Origin: an uncultured Eubacteriales bacterium
GTDB taxonomy: Bacteria > Bacillota > Clostridia > Peptostreptococcales > Anaerovoracaceae
Direction of reading: 5' to 3'
DNA length: 44,859 nt
NCBI GenBank assembly: GCA_910583765.1
Contig: CAJTYS010000030.1
Coordinates: forward strand, 1 to 44,859
The notes under the pieces were generated by a model. It searched no databases. It was not told the DNA's origin and worked only from the letters and a program-made list of their open reading frames with translations. The stretch's first letter is position 1. The number at the start of each line of letters is the position of its first letter. Position numbers and translations under genes: made by a program. This document shows, piece by piece, positions 31,692 through 41,139 of the stretch.

Positions 31692-32759
31692 TTATTTTTT
31701 CATCATCTTCTTTTTCCGCGCCATAACGATGCTCTGGATCACTAAGAAGAGGCACAGCATGGCAGCGATGGTGATCCCTGTCCACCAAGCCTGATCCAGC
31801 CCCGCGGAAGACACGATGTTTTGGATGACTGCCAGGGAAAGGACGCCAAACAAGGTGCCCACAATGCTTCCCACGCCGCCTGTAAGCATGGTTCCACCGA
31901 TAATGGCCGAGGCAATGGCGTTCATTTCCATGCCCATGGCGTGAGACGCGGAGCCTGATCCGACATGGAGAAAATACACGAACCCGCCGATACCCGCGAG
32001 CAGTCCGCAGATCACATGGGAAAGGAACACGGTCCGTTTCACATTGATGCCCAGCATCAGCGCGCTCTGTCTGTTTCCGCCTACCGCGTAAAGACTGCGG
32101 CCCAGCTTTGACCAGCGCAGCACGAAGAACAAAATTACTACGATCAGAACCGCCACCACAACGCCGATCTCCACATAGGAATTCACGAAAACGCCCAACT
32201 TGTTCACTGAACCCACGCCTGGAATCTCCACTCTTGTGTTCTTCAAGGTCTGAAATCCTTCATGCGCCACATTGAAAGGCGCGTCATGGACAATGGTGAT
32301 CATGCCTCTGGCAAAGAACATGCCTGCCAGAGTGACGATAAAGGGCTGGATGTCCAGGTATGCTACTAAAAATCCCTGCACCAGGCCAAAGGCAAGGCCA
32401 ATCCCCACGGCAATCCCAATGGAGCCCAGGACACTGCCATCATGGTAATCCAGATATACGGCACAGCTCATGCTCACTAGCGCCACTACGCCGCCAACGG
32501 AAATGTCGATTCCTCCGGCGATCATGACAACGCACAATCCGCAGGATGTGATGAGCAACGCTCCATTGGTGTTGAGCAAGTTGAAAAAGGTCTGCGGGGT
32601 ACGGAACCCTTCTCCAAGGAAAAGGATGGCGAAAATGTACATTGCGAAAAATACGATGATGGTAATGGTAAGGAGCATCCCCGTGTCATTCAGGTTTCTA
32701 AAACGATCCGTCAGTTTGGGAGCCCTCGTTTTTTCGTTGTTTGTCATAGCCGCGAACAT
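31692..32759 (-). CDS. Sugar ABC transporter permease, YjfF type
   Basis: A 355-residue member of the ribose/galactofuranose-type permease family with about nine or ten hydrophobic helices. It shows GLCVVMIAGGIDISVGGVVAL, VTLAGMFFARGM and the cytoplasmic loop GMEMNAIASAIIGGTMLTGGVGS that contacts the ATPase. It pairs with the permease gene just upstream to form a heterodimeric channel. The start is the ATG at 32759, behind AGGAGGAGG, one base after the partner's TAA; a TTG at 32768 is too close to the ribosome site. Confidence 0.88.
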   Translation of the reverse strand: MFAAMTNNEKTRAPKLTDRFRNLNDTGMLLTITIIVFFAMYIFAILFLGEGFRTPQTFFNLLNTNGALLITSCGLCVVMIAGGIDISVGGVVALVSMSCAVYLDYHDGSVLGSIGIAVGIGLAFGLVQGFLVAYLDIQPFIVTLAGMFFARGMITIVHDAPFNVAHEGFQTLKNTRVEIPGVGSVNKLGVFVNSYVEIGVVVAVLIVVILFFVLRWSKLGRSLYAVGGNRQSALMLGINVKRTVFLSHVICGLLAGIGGFVYFLHVGSGSASHAMGMEMNAIASAIIGGTMLTGGVGSIVGTLFGVLSLAVIQNIVSSAGLDQAWWTGITIAAMLCLFLVIQSIVMARKKKMMKK

Positions 32760-32760
32760 A

Positions 32761-33855
32761 TTACACAACCTCCTCCTGCTTTTTCGGTTTTATCATTTTA
32801 ATGAATTTTGAGATATATGATCTGACTACCGGCGTGCTGAGAACCACTAGGGCGATGACGACGATTGCTTTATATGCGGACAAAGCAGAGGATTGGACAT
32901 CCATTTTGTACAGCGTTGTAGTCAGGAATTGAATGACATACGCACCAAGGATGGAAGCCGTCATATTGAACTTTCCTCCGCTAAGGGCATTGCCGCCTAA
33001 AGCGACTGCCAGAATCGCGTCCATTTCAATATCCTTGGCAATTACGGAATAGTTGATGGTCGAAAGGCGGCTGACTTTAATGAATCCGGCCACTGCGACG
33101 CACAAACCTAGAATCACAAAGGAAAGGAATTTGATGAATTCCGGATTGATGCCATTGAGCCTGGAAGAGCTGCCATTGATCCCCACTGCCTGGGTATATA
33201 GCCCCAGGTTCGTGAATTTCAGCACCAGGGCAATGATGATCATACATGCCACGGCAATGAAAAACGGCGATGGAATCGGGACGCCTGGGAAGAATCCTCC
33301 GAAATAAGCAAAGGAAGGATCTGCCACTGTAGGCAGCTCGTTGTTATTGATCCAAGCCGCAATGGAACGTCCTGCCGTAAACAAGATCAATGTGGCGACC
33401 ATGGGCTGGATTTTGAAATAGGCTACTAATGTCCCGTTGAAAGCGCCAAATAGCATGGAAACCACGCAGGCAATGAGAAATGCCACAATGAGCGGAGCCT
33501 GCATTTCCGTGCTGCCCTCTGAACCGCACACGACTCGCAGGATCACGCTGCCCGCGATGGCAATGCCCGCGCCCACGCTGATGTCCTGTCCGCCTGACGC
33601 CGCAGTTACCAGCGTCATTCCAATGGCCAGAATCGCCAATTCTGAACCATAGTCCAATATGGTGATCAAATAACCGGACAACACCGGATCCCCTGCGCTG
33701 TTCTCGCCAATGCTGATCTTAAAAAAGGATGGATCCACAATCAGATTGAAAAGCGCCAGAGCAGCCAGAGCCGCTAATGGAATCAGTAATTGCTTGTTAA
33801 AACGTTTCGCCGGCATCGCCTGCGTATCTAGTCTTTTCCCTTCATTCTTGCTCAT
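32761..33855 (-). CDS. Sugar ABC transporter permease, YtfT type
   Basis: A 364-residue membrane protein of the same family as its neighbour. It shows AIGMTLVTAASGGQDISVGAG, KIQPMVATLILFTAGRS and AKDIEMDAILAVALGGNALSGG, with about ten hydrophobic helices. The first 25 residues are basic and cytoplasmic. Its ATG shares a base with the stop of the ATPase gene (TAATG), so the ATPase and both permeases are translated as a coupled set. YtfT/YjfF relatives carry furanose sugars; here L-arabinose is inferred from araA and araD downstream. Confidence 0.88.
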   Translation of the reverse strand: MSKNEGKRLDTQAMPAKRFNKQLLIPLAALAALALFNLIVDPSFFKISIGENSAGDPVLSGYLITILDYGSELAILAIGMTLVTAASGGQDISVGAGIAIAGSVILRVVCGSEGSTEMQAPLIVAFLIACVVSMLFGAFNGTLVAYFKIQPMVATLILFTAGRSIAAWINNNELPTVADPSFAYFGGFFPGVPIPSPFFIAVACMIIIALVLKFTNLGLYTQAVGINGSSSRLNGINPEFIKFLSFVILGLCVAVAGFIKVSRLSTINYSVIAKDIEMDAILAVALGGNALSGGKFNMTASILGAYVIQFLTTTLYKMDVQSSALSAYKAIVVIALVVLSTPVVRSYISKFIKMIKPKKQEEVV

Positions 33856-35378
33856 TACATGTCACCTCCGGCAATGGTTTCCATAATACCACTTTGTGTC
33901 AGCTGGTCGCCGGTCAGCTCCCCAACCACTTTGCGGTCGCGCATGACCACCAGTCTGGAACAGGTTCTAAGCATTTCATCAGTTTCTGAAGAAATGAAGG
34001 TAATGCTCATTCCTTCAGAGGCCAGCTTCATGACCAGCTTTTGAATATCGACTTTTGTCCCAACGTCGATTCCCCTAGTGGGTTCGTCCAGGATCAAGTA
34101 CTCCGGATGGGTCAAAAGCCACCTGCCTAGAATCACCTTCTGCTGGTTTCCTCCTGACAATGATTTGATCGGCGTATCTGCCGAGGCCGTCTTGATATCC
34201 AGCAGTTTGATGTATTCATCTGCGAATTGATAGGTTTGGGCTTTGGTAAATGGCTTGCAGAACCCTTTCAGCACCTGGGCCGCCAGGATAATATTCTCCC
34301 GAACTGACAAATCGCCGATGATGCCGTCCAATTTCCTGTCTTCCGGCAAGTAAGCGACTCCCTTTTTCATGGCATCCAATGGTTTTGAAATCTTGACTTG
34401 TTCACCCTTCATTTTCACAGTGCCATTGATGATCCGATCCGCGCCGAAAATCGCGCGCACGCACTCGCTGCGCCCAGAACCAAGAAGTCCTGTGAATCCG
34501 TTGACCTCTCCTTTGTTGATATGGAAATCAAAGGGCTTGATGCCCGCATCGCTCTGGAGCTGCTCCGCTTCCAGCACTGGCTCCGCATCCGCCCCCGCCT
34601 CATACGGTACGGCATCGCCTTTAATGTCAGAAAGATCATCCAGCTCTTTGCCCAGCATTTTAGAAACCAGCTGTACCCTTGGAAGGTCTTTGATTTCGTA
34701 TTCTCCCACCAGTTTTCCGTCTCGCAGCACCGTGATTTTGTCACAAACCTCGTAAACCTGATCCAGGAAATGGGTGACGAATATGATGCCTACGCCTTTG
34801 GCCCTCAAATCCCGCATCAGGCCAAACAGCTTTTGCACCTCCTGATCATCCAGGGATGACGTGGGCTCATCCAAGATCAAGACTTTGCAGTCCATGTCCA
34901 CGGCCCTGGCAATGGCAACCATCTGCTGAACGGCAAGAGAACAAGTGCCAAGCTGCTGCGTGGCTTTCGCCGGAATGTCCAATGTCCGCAAAATGCGTTC
35001 CGCGCCTGCGTTCATTTTGCGCCAGTTCTGGATGTGTCCCTTTGTTCTGCCAATATACATGTTCTCGGCAACGGAAAGATTCGGGCAAAGGGTGATTTCC
35101 TGGTACACGGTGCTGATGCCCAGATTCTGCGCGTCCTGGGGAGCATGGATATGAACGGCTCCTTCATGGCCCTTTAAGAAAATTTCTCCCTCTTCTTTGT
35201 CATAAACACCAGTTATGACTTTGATCAATGTTGATTTTCCGGCTCCGTTTTCACCCATCAGCGCATGGATTTCTCCTTCCCGCAAGGTAAAGTCCACTGC
35301 CTGCAGCGCCCGGACGCCGGGAAATGTTTTATGTATGTTTTTCAGTTCTAGTACAGATTTTTCTTTCACCTGACTCAC
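33855..35378 (-). CDS. Sugar ABC transporter ATP-binding protein (two cassettes)
   Basis: A 507-residue cytoplasmic ATPase of the RbsA/MglA/YtfR family with two nucleotide-binding domains. The first has Walker A GENGAGKSTLIK (about 41-52) and Walker B VLILDEPTSSLD. The second has a degenerate P-loop GLLGSGRSECV and an intact signature LSGGNQQKVILGRWLL with LILDEPTRGID. This asymmetry is normal in the family. It lies between the binding-protein gene and the permeases. Confidence 0.93.
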   Translation of the reverse strand: MSQVKEKSVLELKNIHKTFPGVRALQAVDFTLREGEIHALMGENGAGKSTLIKVITGVYDKEEGEIFLKGHEGAVHIHAPQDAQNLGISTVYQEITLCPNLSVAENMYIGRTKGHIQNWRKMNAGAERILRTLDIPAKATQQLGTCSLAVQQMVAIARAVDMDCKVLILDEPTSSLDDQEVQKLFGLMRDLRAKGVGIIFVTHFLDQVYEVCDKITVLRDGKLVGEYEIKDLPRVQLVSKMLGKELDDLSDIKGDAVPYEAGADAEPVLEAEQLQSDAGIKPFDFHINKGEVNGFTGLLGSGRSECVRAIFGADRIINGTVKMKGEQVKISKPLDAMKKGVAYLPEDRKLDGIIGDLSVRENIILAAQVLKGFCKPFTKAQTYQFADEYIKLLDIKTASADTPIKSLSGGNQQKVILGRWLLTHPEYLILDEPTRGIDVGTKVDIQKLVMKLASEGMSITFISSETDEMLRTCSRLVVMRDRKVVGELTGDQLTQSGIMETIAGGDM

Positions 35379-35418
35379 CTCTTCGTTTCTCTATGAAAGC
35401 TCCTTGATTTCAGCAATA

Positions 35419-35455
35419 ACGCGCCGCAGGTATATCTTGCGGTTCTGCGGCGCGT
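35419..35455 (-). other. Intercistronic hairpin between binding protein and ATPase genes
   Basis: Perfect 11-bp GC-rich stem ACGCGCCGCAG / CTGCGGCGCGT with a 15-base loop on the minus strand, 40 bp after the binding-protein stop. No T-tract follows (TTATTG). Such stems often protect the binding-protein message so that it is made in excess over the membrane parts. Confidence 0.7.
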
Positions 35456-35495
35456 TTGGTTATCTGCTGATCTTTACGATTCGTACGAACGAAGG

Positions 35496-36485
35496 CTAGA
35501 TTCCATATTTGCTGATGTCCTCGTCTGTGATTTCATTTGCGTCGAATCCTTTTTCTTCCAGGTAGATGGTCTTTTCCTCGATTTTTTCGCCCTTCTGCAG
35601 TTTTTTAATGACATTATCGATATAACCTGCCTGGATCGGATTGCACTGTCCATCATAGTTCCACTTCTTTGCTTTCAGCTCTTCCAGAGCCCACTTGTTG
35701 CAGTCAAATCCTATGATGACAACATCTTTTCCAACGCCGTGGGAGATGCGCGCTTTGTCAAGGGCCTGCACTGCGCCTTTTGCCATGTCATCATTTTCCG
35801 CATAGATGACATTGAATTTTTTCTTGGCATCAATGGCGGACTGCACGATCTGCTGCGCTTTTTCCGCGTTCCAGTCAGCGGTCTGCTGAGAAACAATGTT
35901 CCAGCCTTCTTTCTTGGCTACGGTATTCAGCCCACTGGTACGCCCCTGCTGAGCAGCGGAGCCCATCGTTCCCTGAAGGTGGATGATGTTGTAGCTGTCC
36001 AGTTTCTGGTTTTTCAGCCAGTTGGCCGCATCTTTGCCTTCTTTATCCATGTCAGAGATGATGGATGCTTCATACAGGCTTGGATCCGCCTTGATGGTAC
36101 GGTCGAACAGAATCACTCTGATGCCTGCGTCCTTCGCGTCTTGCAGCACCCCGTCCCAACCGGATACGTCAGCTGCGGAAAGGATCAGGTAGTCTACGCC
36201 ATCCTGGATGAACTTTTGTGCCGCAGTGATCTGTTCATCGTTCTTCAGACTGTAGGCAAATGACGCGTCATAACCATTTTCTTCTGTGAACTTTGCTTTC
36301 AAGTCTTTGTCATTGGCTGTACGGTATCCAGATTCGTTCGGGTCATTGTTGATAATGCCCACTTTGATCAATCCGTCTGCAGATCCGGAATCAGATGCTT
36401 CCTTAGACTCACCGCCGCCGCCGCACGCTGCCAGCGCAAATACCATTGCCATGGCCAGTAATACGGAAATTAACTTCTTTTTCAT
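35496..36485 (-). CDS. Sugar-binding lipoprotein, YtfQ/RbsB family
   Basis: A 329-residue periplasmic-binding-type protein anchored by lipid: signal peptide with lipobox ALAAC, then a Gly/Ser-rich linker. The mature fold starts KVGIINNDPNESGYRTANDKD and contains the repeated family blocks DYLILSAADVSGWDGVLQDAKDAGIRVILFDR and GTMGSAAQQGRT, in separate lobes. YtfQ relatives bind furanose sugars; with araA and araD in the operon the ligand is probably L-arabinose. The start is the ATG at 36485 behind AGAGGTGG. It is the first gene of the catabolic operon. Confidence 0.92.
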   Translation of the reverse strand: MKKKLISVLLAMAMVFALAACGGGGESKEASDSGSADGLIKVGIINNDPNESGYRTANDKDLKAKFTEENGYDASFAYSLKNDEQITAAQKFIQDGVDYLILSAADVSGWDGVLQDAKDAGIRVILFDRTIKADPSLYEASIISDMDKEGKDAANWLKNQKLDSYNIIHLQGTMGSAAQQGRTSGLNTVAKKEGWNIVSQQTADWNAEKAQQIVQSAIDAKKKFNVIYAENDDMAKGAVQALDKARISHGVGKDVVIIGFDCNKWALEELKAKKWNYDGQCNPIQAGYIDNVIKKLQKGEKIEEKTIYLEEKGFDANEITDEDISKYGI

Positions 36486-36690
36486 AATAGCCACCTCTTC
36501 ATAATACCTTTCTTGTTTTGATTGTTCAGGTTCGATCCTGTTTTCTTATGTCTTTACTATACTGAAATCTGAAAATTCATGCTACAGAGTATCTTTTGAA
36601 AACATTTCGATTATTTACCCACCTTTACCAGCAGGTTCAATTATTTATTTTTGTTTTTCGATTTTTACGGTTCGCGGGGCTCTGCGGCCC
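36486..36690 (-). promoter_or_regulatory. Regulatory region of the arabinose catabolic operon
   Basis: Minus strand: a -10 box TATAGT at 36556-36561 has only TAGCAT at the -35 position, as expected for an activator-dependent promoter. A YesN-type AraC regulator encoded upstream is the likely activator. The leader is about 60 nt. A sequence TGAAAACATTTCGA (plus strand, 36597-36610) resembles a catabolite-response element with two mismatches. Confidence 0.45.
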
Positions 36691-36693
36691 AGT

Positions 36694-36731
36694 AAAAAAA
36701 GAGGCGGGAGAATCTGGATCTCCTGCGCCTC
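36694..36731 (-). terminator. Strong terminator after the sensor lipoprotein gene
   Basis: Minus strand: AGAGGCGCAGGAGA pairs with TCTCCCGCCTCT (one mismatch) and is followed by TTTTTTT. It separates the regulatory unit (kinase, response regulator, sensor kinase, lipoprotein) from the catabolic operon. Confidence 0.85.
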
Positions 36732-36762
36732 TTTCGCGTTCCCGCCTGCTTTTGACGAACTT

Positions 36763-37830
36763 TCAATATTTTCTTTTGTCAATCAGTTTCTGGCTCACCA
36801 CGGTGATGTCATATTGCGTGTCATGCACCATTACCGATTCTACCGTGTCATCATGGGCAAATACTTTTTCATTGATATAAGTTTGCTTTGGCACAGCGCC
36901 CTCTTTCTCTAGGGTCTCGATGATCTTGCGTACAGCAGGCCCTTGCAGCGGATTGCATTCTGTGACTAGTCCGATCTCGCCTTTGAGCAGATGTTCCAGG
37001 GCAGCCGTGGTGCCATCAAAGGATAAAACAAGGGTCTCTCCTGCCCGAATGTTCAGCCCCACGCTTTTATCCGCCTGCCGCAGCGCCTCAATAGCGCCAA
37101 AAGCCTCATTGTCATTTTCACAGTAAACCACATTGATATTGCCGTGCGCCTTGAGCATGGATTCCATGACTTCCTTGCTCTTTGTGCGGGCATAATCGCC
37201 GGAAGCGCTGGCCAGCAGATCCCAGCCGTATTTTTTTGCGGCTGACTCCAAGGCTTCGGTCCTGCCGATCTGGGAAGTCGCGCCTATGGTTCCCTGTATG
37301 TTGACGATATGAAGTTCTTTTGCTTTGATGCCCATGGCTCGGGTATAGCTTCGCAGCCATTTGCACGCCTTTTCGCCTTCTCTCCTGAAATCAGAGCCCA
37401 CCCATGCCGTATACAGATTGTCATTGGAAACATCCACCATTCGATCTACGATGATCACCGGGATCCCTGCGTCCTTTGCTTCCTGCAGGACCGTGTCCCA
37501 GCCACCTTCTGTCACTGGCGCCAGGATAATGTAATCCACTTCCTGCTGGATGAAATTTCGGATCGCCGTGATCTGTTTCTCCTGTTTTTGCTGTGCGTCA
37601 TCGAAAATAAGCGTGTATCCATTGGCCGCGCAAAAGGTGTCTTTCATGGACTTTGTGTTGGCCACTCTCCAGTCTGACTCTGACCCGACCTGTGAAAAAC
37701 CGATGGTGAGCTGATGGGAGACCAGATGTTCCCTTTGCTCTGATCTGTCTGTATTGCCGCTGCAGCCAGCAAGTGCCAGCATGGACAGCACAATGATGGT
37801 GCGAGATATGATAATTGCCGCTTTTTTCAT
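36763..37830 (-). CDS. Second sugar-binding lipoprotein, probable sensor partner
   Basis: A 355-residue protein with signal peptide and lipobox LAGC at 20-23, then an RbsB/YtfQ-like fold: LTIGFSQVGSESDWRVANTKSM, VDYIILAPVTEGGWDTVLQEAK, VNIQGTIGATSQIGRTEAL and VLSFDGTTAALEHLLKGE, in order. It is a homologue of the operon's transport-binding protein. It lies seven bases after the sensor kinase gene, in the regulatory unit and away from the permeases. That position suggests it presents the sugar to the kinase's external domain (inference). A terminator follows. Confidence 0.85.
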   Translation of the reverse strand: MKKAAIIISRTIIVLSMLALAGCSGNTDRSEQREHLVSHQLTIGFSQVGSESDWRVANTKSMKDTFCAANGYTLIFDDAQQKQEKQITAIRNFIQQEVDYIILAPVTEGGWDTVLQEAKDAGIPVIIVDRMVDVSNDNLYTAWVGSDFRREGEKACKWLRSYTRAMGIKAKELHIVNIQGTIGATSQIGRTEALESAAKKYGWDLLASASGDYARTKSKEVMESMLKAHGNINVVYCENDNEAFGAIEALRQADKSVGLNIRAGETLVLSFDGTTAALEHLLKGEIGLVTECNPLQGPAVRKIIETLEKEGAVPKQTYINEKVFAHDDTVESVMVHDTQYDITVVSQKLIDKRKY

Positions 37831-37837
37831 GATTGTC

Positions 37838-39367
37838 TCATCTCCCTCTTTTTTCCACTATGACAGTAGGACTCTCGGCTTCAAAAGGGTGACGCGAATC
37901 TGTCCCAGGCTCTCTCGGTATTTTTACCGTGACTCTCGTTCCTTTTCCATGGACGCTTTCTACAGAAATGCCATAACTGCGGCCGTACTGCATCACAATC
38001 CGCTTTTGGACGTTCGCCATGCCAAATCCACCCTTTGTGCGCTTTTCGATCCTGCCATCGATCAGTCCCCGCAAGTGTTCTAATTCTTCTGTTGTCATTC
38101 CGATCCCATCATCCCTGATGGTGAAAACCAGATCGCCTCCTTTCAGTTCTCCTGTGACAATGATGCTCCCTTTTCCCCGTTTATTTTTAATTCCATGGTA
38201 CAAAGCGTTTTCAATGATAGGCTGGAGAGTCAGCTTGCGTATCCCGCAGTCCAGGATCTCTTCGGAAAAGCGGATATCATAATCCATAATGTCCTGATAC
38301 CGAAAATGCTGAATTTCCAAATAGCTGTGGATATGCTCCTGCTCTTCTCTGACTGTGATCTGCTCTCTGCCTCTGCTAAGGGTGGTGCGGAAAAAACTGG
38401 ACAACTCCTGAATCATCCGCACAGCCTGCTTTTTGTCGCCTGACTCTGTCAGCCATGTGATGGTGTCCAAGGTATTGTACAGAAAATGGGGATTGATCTG
38501 TTCCTGCAAAAGCCGCAGTTCCATGTTCTTGGCATTTTCCTGCTCTTTGTGAATATTGTTCACCAGCATTCTGATTTCATTGACCATATTGTTAAAGTTT
38601 TCCGCAAGAGTCTCCATCTCATCGTTGGTCTCCGTATGATATGACACTGTGAAATCGCCTTTTGAAAATTTTTCCGCCATGCCGCACAAATCGGTGATAG
38701 GCTTTGTGACCCGATCTGCCAGCCGCTCGGAAACAAAGACGCTGAACACAATGAGCAGCAGCAATATGGCCAGCAGCGAACAAATGAGCCGGATCAAACT
38801 TCCAGACACCTGCTGCCGCAGTTTTTCTATATTCACCGCTTCATCATAGATATATTTTTGAATGTCTTCCTGGACCAAAGTTGTCAGGGTGCGGATGTTC
38901 ATGTCCAGCATTTCCACATTTTCATCGTAATGGCCCCCCTCTTCCACATTGTCCAAAATATCGTCCACCCGATCATAGAGAATATCCAGCAGCCGAATCA
39001 GGGCGTCTAAATCCGCCTGCACGTCCTGACCTTCCGTCTGCCCCTTCAAGGCATTGAAATATGCCTTCGCGTCTCGAATCATGCCCTTTGGGTCTTCGCC
39101 TTCCAGTTTTTCCTCTGCGTCAGTCCAGTTGGCAGAACCGATGATGATCTTGTACATCATTTCATCCATGTCGTCTTTAAAGCTGATGTTATAGGTATTG
39201 GCGCTAGCGATGTTTCGTATGAGACTGTCGTAATCCTGATAGTACTGGTACATGCTGAATACGGATAGGCCCGCTAGAAGCACAAAAGGAGCTACGCAAA
39301 TCCAGATGTAAAGCTTTAATTTCGTCTGTATGCTGCTCCTTTTTTCTTCCCTTCTCTGAGTTTTCAT
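37838..39367 (-). CDS. Sensor histidine kinase, YesM type
   Basis: A 509-residue membrane kinase. Two membrane helices (about 19-39 and 190-212) enclose an external, mostly helical sensor of about 150 residues. A HAMP linker (about 213-268) and a coiled stretch lead to the His_kinase domain with His294 in QINPHFLYNTL and an ATPase domain (QPIIENALYHGI, DDGIGM, GFGMANVQKR). The start overlaps the response-regulator stop by ATGA. It very probably phosphorylates the neighbouring regulator in response to arabinose, with the adjacent lipoprotein as ligand sensor. Confidence 0.92.
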   Translation of the reverse strand: MKTQRREEKRSSIQTKLKLYIWICVAPFVLLAGLSVFSMYQYYQDYDSLIRNIASANTYNISFKDDMDEMMYKIIIGSANWTDAEEKLEGEDPKGMIRDAKAYFNALKGQTEGQDVQADLDALIRLLDILYDRVDDILDNVEEGGHYDENVEMLDMNIRTLTTLVQEDIQKYIYDEAVNIEKLRQQVSGSLIRLICSLLAILLLLIVFSVFVSERLADRVTKPITDLCGMAEKFSKGDFTVSYHTETNDEMETLAENFNNMVNEIRMLVNNIHKEQENAKNMELRLLQEQINPHFLYNTLDTITWLTESGDKKQAVRMIQELSSFFRTTLSRGREQITVREEQEHIHSYLEIQHFRYQDIMDYDIRFSEEILDCGIRKLTLQPIIENALYHGIKNKRGKGSIIVTGELKGGDLVFTIRDDGIGMTTEELEHLRGLIDGRIEKRTKGGFGMANVQKRIVMQYGRSYGISVESVHGKGTRVTVKIPREPGTDSRHPFEAESPTVIVEKRGR

Positions 39368-41037
39368 TGTTTCTGTTCCTTATCTTGGTCCCGCTGCGTT
39401 TTTCGATATTCCTTTGGCGACAGGCCTTGGGTTTTTTTGAAAATATAGCTGAAATAATGAGGGTCCCGATATCCCACTTCAAACCCCACTTCTGAAGTTT
39501 TCATGGAAGTGCACAGCAATAACTCCCTCGCTTTTTCCATGCGGATTTTGGTCAAGTATTCGATGAAGGTCTCTCCTGTTTCTTGTTTGAACACCATGCT
39601 GAAATGGTTGGGACTCACGTTCACGTTGGATGCCACGGAATGAAGAGAAATGTCTTCGTTATTATAGTTTTCCTGGATGTACACCCGCGCCTCATCGATG
39701 ACTCTGGTATATCTCTTATCCGCCACCTTGTTGCGGACGCTGATGGCCTCTGTTAAAAGCCGCTCCATATAATCCCGGGCCTCTTCTATGGAGCCTACGG
39801 AAGACAGCGCGTTTTGGAAGTCATTCATCCGCGCGTCGATTGCTTCCTGCGGAACATTGATGGAACCAAGAAACGAAATGGCGCAGATCACAGCACCCAT
39901 TATGATATATTGTCGCAGAGGCAGGGACAGCAATGATTCTTCGTCAATACTGTCGAAATAATCTGCCACGAATCCCTGGATTTCAGTGACAGAACCATTT
40001 CTCAAAAAATTCATCATGTATTTCTGCTCAATTTTTCCAATGTTCAATTTATGATAATCAATGCTGATTTTTTTCTCTAGATGAGATTTTTCTCCCTCTG
40101 GTCTTTCTGATCCGTTTTGCGCATAAAAGACTTTACTATCATCACTGAGATAGCGTTCAGCGAACCTGCGGCTGGCCGCGTTATAAGATTGATCCATGTC
40201 GCGGATTCGCTCCACGGGCTTTCCGATGGCTAGAAAGTATTTCACGTCCATATGATCCTCCATGTATGCCCGAAGCTCTTCAATGCTCTGGCTCTCCTGG
40301 CTTTGCAGGGCTTCCATGGAATCTGCCATTTCAATGAAGCACAGGATGCCGCCTGGCTGTTCGTAGAGGTAAACGCAAGGCATGTTTTCAATTTTTTTCC
40401 GCACCGCGGCGTTCAGTTCTTCCCGCGCTTTGGAGTAAGACTCCAGCAGGCCATATTCCAGATCCTTTGGGAAAATCTGCAGCAGCAAGATATTGTACCA
40501 TGGCGCTATGATGTCAATCCCCAGCTCTCTTCCTTGTTCCAAAGAGTCCTGAACATTCACCCTGCCATCCAGCATGTCCCGAAAGAACTTTTGCAGCTCC
40601 AGGGCGCGGATCTCCTGCCTCTCTTTTTTATAAGTTTCCCGGGCAAGCTTTGCCATGTTCTCGTCACGGATGCTGTCAGCGGCTTTGTTCAGCTCTTTCA
40701 GCAGTGTTTCCTCTGTGATGGGCTTCATCAGATATTCCTCCACTCCAATGCTGATGGCTTGTTTTGCGTATTCAAAATCATCATATCCGCTGATGATCAG
40801 AATCCTGATATCTGGAAGGGACTCTTTTACCAATCTGGAAAGCTCCAATCCATCCATGAAAGGCATACGGATGTCTGTCAGCAGAACATCCGGCTTTGTG
40901 CTGAGGATCTTCGGATAAGCGACTTCGCCGTCTCCGGCTTCTCCTACCAGTTCAAACCCCTCTTGCTCCCAGTTTATCGTATGTTTGATCGCTTTGCGAA
41001 TCACAAATTCATCTTCCACTAAAAAAACTTTGATCAT
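39364..41037 (-). CDS. Response regulator, YesN type (receiver + AraC HTH)
   Basis: A 557-residue regulator. The receiver (about 1-120) has the acidic residues in VEDE, phosphoacceptor Asp55 in LLTDIRMPFMDG and Lys105 in YLMKPI. A long middle region (about 130-440) is typical of YesN-size regulators. Two AraC-type helix-turn-helix motifs end it (SLHSVASNVNVSPNHFSMVF; then EVGFEVGYRDPHYFSYIFKK, followed by GLSPKEYR). It probably activates the arabinose operon promoter. GGGGAG stands before the ATG. It follows the kinase gene by 102 bp. Confidence 0.93.
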   Translation of the reverse strand: MIKVFLVEDEFVIRKAIKHTINWEQEGFELVGEAGDGEVAYPKILSTKPDVLLTDIRMPFMDGLELSRLVKESLPDIRILIISGYDDFEYAKQAISIGVEEYLMKPITEETLLKELNKAADSIRDENMAKLARETYKKERQEIRALELQKFFRDMLDGRVNVQDSLEQGRELGIDIIAPWYNILLLQIFPKDLEYGLLESYSKAREELNAAVRKKIENMPCVYLYEQPGGILCFIEMADSMEALQSQESQSIEELRAYMEDHMDVKYFLAIGKPVERIRDMDQSYNAASRRFAERYLSDDSKVFYAQNGSERPEGEKSHLEKKISIDYHKLNIGKIEQKYMMNFLRNGSVTEIQGFVADYFDSIDEESLLSLPLRQYIIMGAVICAISFLGSINVPQEAIDARMNDFQNALSSVGSIEEARDYMERLLTEAISVRNKVADKRYTRVIDEARVYIQENYNNEDISLHSVASNVNVSPNHFSMVFKQETGETFIEYLTKIRMEKARELLLCTSMKTSEVGFEVGYRDPHYFSYIFKKTQGLSPKEYRKTQRDQDKEQKQ

Positions 41038-41139
41038 TCGGCTCCCCTCCGAGTCTTCTATGGCAATTTTGCCAGATTCTTATCACATGCCAGGCGCTTA
41101 ATGGGATCATACCCCAAACGCCTTGTTCTCTCTACCAAT

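Noticed and set aside
36597..36610. Catabolite-response element at the arabinose operon
   Set aside because: Two mismatches to the consensus; mentioned in the regulatory region but not called as a site.
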